16,348 nt of DNA from JANLSE01 sp038214135 (GTDB lineage: Bacteria > Chloroflexota > Chloroflexia > Chloroflexales > Roseiflexaceae), in NCBI GenBank assembly GCA_038214135.1, contig JBBQSD010000138.1, forward strand, positions 1-16,348. Reading direction: 5' to 3'. Position numbers and translations under genes: made by a program. Shown piece by piece: positions 1-6,502 of the stretch. How positions within the stretch are numbered: the stretch's first letter is position 1; each line of letters opens with the position of its first letter. The notes under the pieces are model-generated. The model had not been told where the DNA came from. It saw nothing but the letters and a program-made list of their open reading frames with translations, and ran no database searches.

Positions 1-158
1 GTGAGGCCAAACCACTGCGCGAGATCCGGCGCAGAGAGCGGCACTGGCTCGCTGGCCGCAACACAGCAGCGGGCAATGCCGCCGTAGACGGCCACAGTCA
101 GCGGGTCGTAGCGGTCGAGGATGGGATCGGGTACGAAGAAAAACGGGTAATCGGCCAT
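1..158 (-). CDS. Partial gene, probable helix-turn-helix N-terminus
   Basis: The gene is cut by the left window edge; only the first 52 codons are visible, reading leftward from an ATG at 158. A good ribosome binding site (AAGGAA, 170-165) sits six bases before it, which supports this start. The peptide begins MADYPFFFVPDPILDRYDPL and continues with a segment of the type LTVAVYGGIARC...LSAPDLAQWFGL. This layout (a short lead, a helix containing a Leu/Val-Tyr-Gly/Leu-Ala core, then a second helix ending in a tryptophan-containing recognition-like turn) resembles the N-terminal winged-helix domain (HTH_36-like) of phage and plasmid replication or regulatory proteins. Its position next to a serine recombinase fits an integrated element. 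The function is inferred; the rest of the protein is outside the window. Confidence 0.6.
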   Translation of the reverse strand, partial: MADYPFFFVPDPILDRYDPLTVAVYGGIARCCVAASEPVPLSAPDLAQWFGL

Positions 159-172
159 GGTCGGTTCCTTAC

Positions 173-209
173 ACAACAAAAACGGCCCAGCGCACGTTGC
201 GCTGGGCCG
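173..209 (-). terminator. Terminator-shaped hairpin in the leader of the leftward HTH gene
   Basis: A perfect 12-bp inverted repeat (183-194 with 198-209) closes a three-base loop. Read on the minus strand it is followed by TTTTTG and further T-rich sequence (182-173), the layout of an intrinsic terminator. The ribosome binding site of the leftward gene begins at 170, directly after the T-tract, so there is no room for a promoter between hairpin and gene. It is either an attenuator in the leader or the terminator of a former upstream gene displaced by an insertion. Confidence 0.65.
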
Positions 210-220
210 CAGATAGGTTA

Positions 221-252
221 CTGACACGATGTCGGGAAATCTTTGGTACACT
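221..252 (+). promoter_or_regulatory. Candidate promoter of the serine recombinase
   Basis: A TACACT -10 hexamer at 247-252 is preceded by TGG (extended -10, 244-246). A CTGACA hexamer at 221-226 is a possible -35, but its 20-base spacing is longer than optimal, so the extended -10 would carry most of the activity. A transcript from here would begin near 259. That excludes the upstream TTG at 243 and supports a start at the ATG at 309 (or 294). Confidence 0.35.
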
Positions 253-308
253 CTGGAGGCGCGTATGAACTCGTTCGGTGGGATCTCACCTCCATGTTGA
301 GGTTTTCA

Positions 309-1817
309 ATGACTCTTCAGCAAGCCATCGGAATCTATGTTCGGAAATCAAGTAATAAGCAAAGTGAATTGACGCTTCCGGCGCAGGAGCGGCTCATACG
401 GGCATTTCTGGCCCATCAGCAACTTTGCTCTCCAAAAACCATGGTGTATCAGGACATCCTCTCCGGCACGCGCCCAGATCGGGCGGGCTATCAGCAGATG
501 TTGGCGGATGCCCGCGCCGGTCGGATCTCCATGGTCGTGTTCCACAAAATCAACCGATTTGGCCGCGATGTCGTCGAAGGACTTCAGGCCATGCATGCCT
601 TGCGGAGTCTCGGTATCGAGATTCGGATCGTCGATTTGCCCACACTGGATGTGCGAAAGCCGGAAGGTGCGTTTATTTTCACGTTCCTGCTGGGGCAAGG
701 GCAATACGAGGTTGAGAATCTCGGTCAGGAATCCCGCAAGGGCATGGAGGAGAAAGTCCAGGGTGGCGGCTGGACGTTTCTGGCCCCAGATGGCTATAGC
801 AATCTGCGTGAGGAGATTGCTCCGCGCAAGGTGCGATCTTGGGTGGCCATTGATCGCCCGCGTGCCGCGATTATCCGCCTGATCTATCGCTGGTATGCAA
901 CCGGAACAATGACCTTAGCCGATCTGGTGACGCGCTTGGAGCAACTACATTCCAACCGCATCGCACGCGGGAAGCATGGATGCCGTGCGCGGCGCGGGGG
1001 CGCATGGTACCCACAACAACTGTGGCAGATCCTGAAGAACCGCTTTTATATTGGCGAGATTCGGGTGCAGGCATGGACGTATACGGGGTTAGGAACCCAT
1101 CCGCCTATTATCAGCCTTGCCCTGTTTCAGCGGGTGCAGGACACGTTGGCGGATCGGCATCAGGATACAACCCGCAAGCATCACTATCTCTTGCAAGGTC
1201 GGTTGTGGATACAGCAGATTCCACTTTTTTGTACGCAGGTAGTTCGGCGTCAGCGGGTGTATCAGTACTACTATCATCGCTTGCCCAATCGCAAGCGCGT
1301 GTATTATCTCGCTGATCCGATTGATCAGCAGGTCATTAGCGCCATTTATGCACATCTGGCGACTCTTGGCGACGACCCGGCTCATACCCTGGTTCAGCGC
1401 TTCAATCAAACCGCCACACAGCGCCAAGCGGAACTGTCCACGCAGATCACCAACCTTCAGGCGGCGCGGAGTCGGCTCATGCATTTCGCAACGCGCGGCC
1501 GGTTTACGGAAGCCGAAGTCGATGCCGAGATGAATCAACTCGAACATGAGCATTTTTGGCTTCAGGCCGAGCAGCAGCAGATCGATCAACTCATCGAGAT
1601 GCAGACAATGGTCGTGGCCGACATGATGACGATCATCAACACGTTTCAGCAGTGGGATCGGGTGTCACCGGAGCAGCAATATACGGCGATCAAGCAATGC
1701 GTTGCGCGAGTTGTGCTCAGTGCGGATCAGATGGTGGAGCGTGTCCAGTGGCAATCTCTATGGCAGTTACTCTGGTACCCGGATCTTCCACGAGAATGGG
1801 ATGCTAATCCTGGTTAG
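309..1817 (+). CDS. Large serine recombinase (resolvase/invertase family)
   Basis: This is a site-specific DNA recombinase of about 502 residues using a serine nucleophile. The N-terminal resolvase domain (about residues 7-145) has the IGIYVRKSS segment with catalytic Ser14, then SGTRPDRAGY and the HKINRFGRD stretch, equivalent to the usual K-x-D-R-x-x-R motif but with Asn for Asp. A Recombinase domain follows (about 155-285). Where most relatives carry a four-cysteine zinc ribbon (about 293-340), only one Cys remains (LFCTQVV) in an aromatic-rich RVYQYYYH segment. A long helical, probably coiled-coil region follows (about 375-460). The start at 309 is chosen because GAGG (299-302) lies six bases upstream; in-frame alternatives are ATG 294 and TTG 243. 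The gene diverges from the partial HTH gene and ends before a strong terminator, consistent with an autonomous integration module. The partner att sites are not identifiable here. Confidence 0.9.
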   Translation: MTLQQAIGIYVRKSSNKQSELTLPAQERLIRAFLAHQQLCSPKTMVYQDILSGTRPDRAGYQQMLADARAGRISMVVFHKINRFGRDVVEGLQAMHALRSLGIEIRIVDLPTLDVRKPEGAFIFTFLLGQGQYEVENLGQESRKGMEEKVQGGGWTFLAPDGYSNLREEIAPRKVRSWVAIDRPRAAIIRLIYRWYATGTMTLADLVTRLEQLHSNRIARGKHGCRARRGGAWYPQQLWQILKNRFYIGEIRVQAWTYTGLGTHPPIISLALFQRVQDTLADRHQDTTRKHHYLLQGRLWIQQIPLFCTQVVRRQRVYQYYYHRLPNRKRVYYLADPIDQQVISAIYAHLATLGDDPAHTLVQRFNQTATQRQAELSTQITNLQAARSRLMHFATRGRFTEAEVDAEMNQLEHEHFWLQAEQQQIDQLIEMQTMVVADMMTIINTFQQWDRVSPEQQYTAIKQCVARVVLSADQMVERVQWQSLWQLLWYPDLPREWDANPG

Positions 1818-1865
1818 CCCCATCATAGAGTGGTCTACCAATTGAACGCAATCGCAATTTGCGTG

Positions 1866-1912
1866 AACCAACGAGCGCACGTATCACGATACGTGCGCTC
1901 GTTGGTTTTTCT
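1866..1912 (+). terminator. Strong intrinsic terminator after the recombinase
   Basis: A perfect 19-bp stem (1866-1884 with 1889-1907) closes a four-base loop, and the sequence continues as a run of T to 1910. It lies 49 bases after the recombinase stop and before the end of the convergent sensor/phosphatase gene. The T-tract is on the plus strand, so it mainly serves the recombinase transcript. The stem is unusually long and perfect for a terminator. Confidence 0.85.
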
Positions 1913-1987
1913 ATATTTGGCTATTATGGCAGAACGATATGTGATTAGCCTATATGTATAGATTAGAATTGATACCTCGTCCACCTT

Positions 1988-4276
1988 TTATCCACAATAA
2001 CGGGCAACTATAATCGCCATGTCATCGTGCATTTCGGATTCACCCCCAAATGCGCTCACCTGATCGAATAGGTATGTCAATGTATTTTGAGCGCTCTCCG
2101 GTGGACTGTTGGCGATTGCCTCAATGAAACGTTCGAAACCATATAGTTCGCCAGCCTCGTTCATCGCCTCGACAATTCCATCGCTGCTGAGGATGAGGAT
2201 ATCACCGGGTTTCAGATGTAACTCTGCCTCAGCATATGGCCGTAACCCTGAGAGTGGTGTTCCTAGTGGGATTCCACCAACATTTACGAGGCGCACACCC
2301 TCAGCATCACGTACAATCGGTGCGACTGAGCCAGCATTAGCAATTCGCACTTGTGGGCCATTCAGATAGGCTAAACAGATGGCTGCATTCTGCACGCGGC
2401 TCACCGAAGGCAATAGCATGTGATGAATCTGGGTGAGAGTACGACCAGGGGATAGGCCGTTCTGAATAGTGCCAGCGAGAGCTGTGGCGCAGGCGGACAT
2501 GAGAAGGGCTGCTGGCATGCCTTTGCCCGCAACATCGCCCAACGCTAGCGCTAGCTCACCGTCGCTACGAACATAGTAGCCATACAAATCGCCGCCGACC
2601 TGGCGTGCGGTCCGGGTTGCTCCAGCGATATCGTACTGTTCTGAGGCAGGTGCATGACGCGGGAGCAGGCTGAGTTGTACTGAACGCGCTGCGTCCAATT
2701 CTCGTAGGGTTTCGTCCAACACCGTGATTGAACGATATGTGTTAATTGAGCGCAGCAGATGGTCATCGAGTTCGATATGTGTTCGACCTGCGCCTTCGAT
2801 AACACCAAATAAGAGACGCTGCTGTGCGCCTGACTCGACGGGCATGAGCAGCAGTGTTTCGCCCGAATCTAGCCAAGACGGTGGCGGAAATGTTGCAGCA
2901 GGGCCTTGCCACTGCTCGATGCCAAGCGCACTTACCCGTTGTGCTGTGATTGAATCACTGGCTATGCGGCGCTGTACACTTATTGCAGCCAGTGGACCGC
3001 TACTTGCCATATAGCGCAGCACTGGCTCAAGCGATTGCTCATAGCGATATTCGCGCAGCAGATCGATCACATAGGTAATGGCGTTAAGGCGGCTATTACG
3101 CTCCAGCATTTCGTGAACAGCGCGGGATTCCAGTAGTGCCGCGAGCATGTCTTTTGCCGCTCCAGCTATAGTGGCGACCCGCAGCGGCGCAGCACCATCG
3201 GCGATACGTCGGGCGCGCCATGTTTCTATGTAATCACGCAGGGCCGGGGCGTAGCCGCCGTGTCGTTCGATTGTGTCAACGGTTGCGTCTACTACCGCAA
3301 TCCAATCTCCCGCGTTATCTAGCGTATCTTCGAGTGCCGATGTCCATCTGATCACATCCTTGGCTTCCACAAGTGGTGCCTGACCTGATCCGAATCGTTC
3401 TGCAAGTGCAGCGGCCCAATCATCGGTGCGCTCATTGGATGATGTGCAGCCACAGGATTGGCGGATCACCAACTGGACGCGGGTATTGGTGCGTTCAGGC
3501 AGAGGGTGTTCGCCAGCCTGCATAAGCATGGTCAGCGCATCCCAGCCGAGTTGGAAGGCTGATTGTCGAACAGTCGTCAGTGGCGGGTCGAGCAGATCCG
3601 AGCCAGTTGCGTCATCGAATCCGATAATCGCAACATCCTCTGGGATACGTATGCCAGCACGAGCCAAGATATTTATTGCGCCACGTGCCTCAAGATCATT
3701 TGCTGCAAAGATGGCATCAAATGTGATTCCATTATGAAGAAGTTGTTCTATGGCATCCTCGGCCTCTTGCACACGGAAGTGGCCATGCACGACTATTGCT
3801 GGATCATAGGCAATTCCAGCCACCTCGAGCGCTTCACGATAGCCTGCCATCCGCTCCTGCGCCTCATCAGAATCCGGTAATCCCGCCAGATGAACAATGC
3901 GACGTCGGCCATGGTTGATCAGATGGTTAGTCGCCATTCGCGCACCAGCCCGATTATCTGGCCCGATCACTGGCAGACCAGGATGTGTTCCGGCATAGGT
4001 GAGCAGGGTTGCGCCAGTTCTCTGGCAGAAGTTTACAACCTCATCGGCAACATTCGCCGGTAATAAATAGGTATCGACTTGTTGAGGGAGTAGTGGCAGA
4101 TCGGCCAGGGTGAAATCACGCCGATCCATGTAGATGCTGAGTGGACTGTAGAGGATGAGGTGTACTCCCATTGCAGCCGCAGCAGCAACAGCACCACGAA
4201 TAAGTGGGCCAACATAGTGATTGCTGAGGTGTTCACTGAGTATGATACAGGTTGTGTGTGCTGTGGGATTGGACAT
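1988..4276 (-). CDS. Periplasmic-binding-protein-like (LacI-type) sensor fused to SpoIIE/PP2C phosphatase
   Basis: This 762-residue protein probably converts ligand binding into Ser/Thr dephosphorylation of a partner, typically an anti-sigma antagonist in SpoIIE/RsbU families. Residues 8-277 form a Peripla_BP_3/LacI ligand-binding fold (LSEHLSNHYVGPLIRGA near the N-terminus, IPEDVAIIGFDDATGSDLL at 211-229) ending in VIRQSCGC (270-277). No helix-turn-helix precedes it. A helical and possibly GAF-like linker spans about 280-530. The SpoIIE/PP2C domain covers about 545-760 with GGDLYGYY (Asp563), GDVAGKGMPAALLMS (Asp581), NAGSVAPIV, LSSDGIVEA (Asp699) and HDDMAIIVAR (Asp751/752), so the metal-binding aspartates are present. 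ATG 4276 is preferred over an upstream in-frame ATG at 4339, which overlaps the candidate promoter, because GAGG lies six bases before it. There is no signal peptide, so it is cytoplasmic. No anti-sigma or STAS partner gene lies nearby. Confidence 0.88.
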   Translation of the reverse strand: MSNPTAHTTCIILSEHLSNHYVGPLIRGAVAAAAAMGVHLILYSPLSIYMDRRDFTLADLPLLPQQVDTYLLPANVADEVVNFCQRTGATLLTYAGTHPGLPVIGPDNRAGARMATNHLINHGRRRIVHLAGLPDSDEAQERMAGYREALEVAGIAYDPAIVVHGHFRVQEAEDAIEQLLHNGITFDAIFAANDLEARGAINILARAGIRIPEDVAIIGFDDATGSDLLDPPLTTVRQSAFQLGWDALTMLMQAGEHPLPERTNTRVQLVIRQSCGCTSSNERTDDWAAALAERFGSGQAPLVEAKDVIRWTSALEDTLDNAGDWIAVVDATVDTIERHGGYAPALRDYIETWRARRIADGAAPLRVATIAGAAKDMLAALLESRAVHEMLERNSRLNAITYVIDLLREYRYEQSLEPVLRYMASSGPLAAISVQRRIASDSITAQRVSALGIEQWQGPAATFPPPSWLDSGETLLLMPVESGAQQRLLFGVIEGAGRTHIELDDHLLRSINTYRSITVLDETLRELDAARSVQLSLLPRHAPASEQYDIAGATRTARQVGGDLYGYYVRSDGELALALGDVAGKGMPAALLMSACATALAGTIQNGLSPGRTLTQIHHMLLPSVSRVQNAAICLAYLNGPQVRIANAGSVAPIVRDAEGVRLVNVGGIPLGTPLSGLRPYAEAELHLKPGDILILSSDGIVEAMNEAGELYGFERFIEAIANSPPESAQNTLTYLFDQVSAFGGESEMHDDMAIIVARYCG

Positions 4277-4330
4277 GCGAAACCTCGTGGCTCTGGCGCA
4301 GGATGTGTGAGAGCCGCCAGATTTCGCATT

Positions 4331-4354
4331 ATTATACAACGGTGTTCAACCGTT
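4331..4354 (-). promoter_or_regulatory. Candidate -10 and operator-like inverted repeat of the sensor/phosphatase gene
   Basis: On the minus strand a perfect TATAAT occupies 4336-4331, about 55 bases before the start codon. The expected -35 position carries no good match. Instead an inverted repeat, AACGGT (4338-4343) and ACCGTT (4349-4354) with a five-base spacer, fills the -35/-10 interval. That placement suits a regulator binding site. The regulator is unknown; the adjacent protein itself lacks a DNA-binding domain. Confidence 0.4.
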
Positions 4355-4358
4355 CCCG

Positions 4359-4388
4359 ATGACACGATCAACGTCAATCTGCTACAAT
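4359..4388 (+). promoter_or_regulatory. Candidate promoter of the S33 hydrolase
   Basis: ATGACA (4359-4364) and TACAAT (4383-4388) are separated by 18 bases, and TGC immediately before the -10 gives an extended -10. The hydrolase ATG at 4424 would follow a short leader of about 30 bases. This promoter lies back to back with the leftward -10 at 4336-4331. Confidence 0.45.
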
Positions 4389-4423
4389 TGTGGAGATGCT
4401 TAATAATCTGAATTGGGGAATGC

Positions 4424-6433
4424 ATGGCTATTGTACTATTACGCATACTATTTGTGGCTATGTTTTTGTCTGAAATGGCTGCACCAACGCGATCGGTAGC
4501 GCCAATGCAGCAGCGAACGAGTGCATTCAAACCAGCGGCGTGTATGTTCGATGTGCCAACTGGCCTTACCGAGGGCAGTAGCCTGGAATGTGGCTATCTG
4601 ACGGTTCCTGAGCAACACGCCGTACCGGATGGGCCTTCGATCCAGTTGGCGGTTGCAATTGTGAAGAGTATAACGACGCCTGCTGCTGCATCTGATCCGC
4701 TGGTGATGCTCCAGGGTGGCCCGGGTGGATCAACAATCGATACCTATATTCAGCTTATTGGCCTTGGTCGATTGAATGAGCTTCGTATGGATCGAGATCT
4801 CGTGTTGTTCGACCAACGCGGCACCCTATATTCGAAACCAGCGCTGACATGTCCGGAACAGCTCAAGCTGACCGAGGATACGATTGAGCGGCGGGTACCG
4901 CGCGATGAGGCGTATCGGCTTTCGCTTGCAGCAACAAGTGCGTGCTATGAGCGGTTAGTTGCAGAAGGGGTCAACCTTGCAGCCTACGATAGCGTTGAGA
5001 ATGCAAGTGATATAGAGGCACTTCGGATTGCGCTTGGCTACCAGCAGATCAATATCTATGGGGTTTCGTATGGAACGCTGCTTGCCTTGCATACCATGCG
5101 TGAACATCCCCAGGGCATACGCTCAGTGATTCTTGATGCGGTTGTGCCAACACAGACGAATTTCATCCTGGAAGCTCCCCGTTCACAGGATCGGGCCTTT
5201 ACCGAATTATTTGCTGCATGTGTGGCCGATCAGGGGTGTAATACCGCCTATCCCAATCTTGAACAGGTGTTTTTTGATCTTGTGGCGGCGCTCAATCGTG
5301 AACCGGCGCGGGTTTCATTAACTGATCCAGAGACCAAGAAATCCTATAATGCCGTGATTGATGGCGATACGATCCAATCACTGATCTTTCAATTACTCTA
5401 TTCGACTGAGATCATCCCTGCGTTACCGCATGTGATCTATGCCATGCGGGCTGGCGATTTCTCGTTTATGCAGCGCATTGCACCACAGATTCTGTTTGAT
5501 CGCACGTTTGCAAGCGGAATGTATGAATCGGTGATCTGTGCGGAGGATGCCGATTTCCAGTCATCTGCGCTTGATGTGCAGGGTATCCGCCCACAGTTTG
5601 CTGAATATGCGACTGAGGATGCAGAGAATTTCCTGCAAGGCTGCCAGATCTGGAATGTTACGCCGCTCGATCCGAGTGTCGATCAACCAGTGACAAGCAC
5701 GATCCCGACACTTGTGCTGAATGGGCGCTTCGATCCAATCACTCCACCAGCCAATGGTATTGAGGCAGCGCGCACCATCAGCCCAAGCTATGTGTACACA
5801 TTTGGGTATTCTGGCCATGGCGCTGCGACAACCGGATCTTGTCCAGAATCGATCATGCGACAGTTTCTGCGTGACCCAAGCCGCGCTCCAGATTCTGCAT
5901 GTATTGCGGATAAACCAGCACCAACGTTTATCTCGCCTGCGACAGTTCGCCTGGCACCGAGCCTGGGGCGCATTCTTTCGGGAATAGAACAGAACCAATG
6001 GGCACCGCTGCTTCTGCCAATGATCAGCTTGTTATTCCTGCTATCATTGGTGATTGTCTGGCCAATTGGTTGGTTGGTGCGGATCGTTCGTGGCCGCCCT
6101 GATGAACGATCAGGTGGCCTGATGCTGGCGCGTTGGTCGGCGCTGCTGGTGACTGTTCTCGGAGCGATCTGTATGATCGGGTTAGTCGTCGTCGTTTTTC
6201 AGTTGGCATTCGCTGGTGAGGATCTGATTCTGCTGTTTGGTGTGCCAGCATCGGTGGGTTGGCTCTTGGTACTGCCATGGGTAGTTGTGGTTGGGACGTT
6301 GCTGATGGTTGTTGGTGGTTGGATGATCTGGAGTCGTCGCTCTGGATCGCTGATCGGTCGTATCTACTACACGCTGCTGGTAATGGCAGCGATTGGCCTT
6401 TCGGTGGGTTTGGGAGCCTTGGTGCAAGGGTAA
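4424..6433 (+). CDS. Alpha/beta hydrolase, S33 tripeptidyl-aminopeptidase-like, with C-terminal membrane anchor
   Basis: This 669-residue exported peptidase-like hydrolase probably removes N-terminal peptides or hydrolyses similar ester/amide substrates outside the membrane. The N-terminus (1-20) is a hydrophobic signal segment. The catalytic domain carries the oxyanion loop LQGGPGGS (96-103), DQRG (130-133), nucleophile elbow GVSYGT with Ser215, acid Asp437 in NGRFDPITPP, and His465 in GYSGHG. These match the S33 proline-iminopeptidase/SlpD-like group. About ten cysteines lie in the catalytic part, consistent with disulfides in an extracytoplasmic protein. Residues about 527-552, 570-596, 603-630 and 646-666 form four hydrophobic helices, an unusual tail for S33 enzymes, which usually end after the catalytic domain. 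A GGGGA-like ribosome binding site (4415-4419) precedes ATG 4424. The gene diverges from the sensor/phosphatase gene and may share its control. The exact substrate is unknown. Confidence 0.85.
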   Translation: MAIVLLRILFVAMFLSEMAAPTRSVAPMQQRTSAFKPAACMFDVPTGLTEGSSLECGYLTVPEQHAVPDGPSIQLAVAIVKSITTPAAASDPLVMLQGGPGGSTIDTYIQLIGLGRLNELRMDRDLVLFDQRGTLYSKPALTCPEQLKLTEDTIERRVPRDEAYRLSLAATSACYERLVAEGVNLAAYDSVENASDIEALRIALGYQQINIYGVSYGTLLALHTMREHPQGIRSVILDAVVPTQTNFILEAPRSQDRAFTELFAACVADQGCNTAYPNLEQVFFDLVAALNREPARVSLTDPETKKSYNAVIDGDTIQSLIFQLLYSTEIIPALPHVIYAMRAGDFSFMQRIAPQILFDRTFASGMYESVICAEDADFQSSALDVQGIRPQFAEYATEDAENFLQGCQIWNVTPLDPSVDQPVTSTIPTLVLNGRFDPITPPANGIEAARTISPSYVYTFGYSGHGAATTGSCPESIMRQFLRDPSRAPDSACIADKPAPTFISPATVRLAPSLGRILSGIEQNQWAPLLLPMISLLFLLSLVIVWPIGWLVRIVRGRPDERSGGLMLARWSALLVTVLGAICMIGLVVVVFQLAFAGEDLILLFGVPASVGWLLVLPWVVVVGTLLMVVGGWMIWSRRSGSLIGRIYYTLLVMAAIGLSVGLGALVQG

Positions 6434-6452
6434 TAGGATGTGAGGGCAGTTT

Positions 6453-6488
6453 GGCCGTAGAGACGCAAGATCTTGCGTCTCTACGGCC
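6453..6488. repeat. Perfect 36-bp palindrome between convergent genes
   Basis: The two 18-base halves (6453-6470 and 6471-6488) are exact reverse complements with no spacer, centred on AGATCT. It sits in the 69-base gap between the hydrolase and the convergent TPR gene. Neither side has a proper T-tract, so it is not a canonical terminator, though the RNA hairpin could stabilise or end both transcripts. The core containing GTAGAGACGCAAGA resembles short palindromic repeats that I recall as dispersed in cyanobacterial and Chloroflexota genomes; copy number cannot be checked here. Confidence 0.75.
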
Positions 6489-6502
6489 CTCAGTTTAGTG
6501 GG

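Noticed and set aside
348..704. Leftward open frame of 118 codons inside the serine recombinase
   Set aside because: It is wholly antisense to a clearly conserved catalytic domain, has no family signature, and is explained by the codon bias of the real gene.
1853..1863. Short palindrome CGCAATTTGCG as an attachment site
   Set aside because: It is only 11 bases, has no second copy in the window, and may arise by chance. It is mentioned only as a weak possibility.
4338..4354. Operator for autoregulation by the adjacent LacI-type protein
   Set aside because: The protein has no helix-turn-helix domain, so it cannot bind this repeat as a classical LacI repressor. The site is kept only as a candidate for another regulator.
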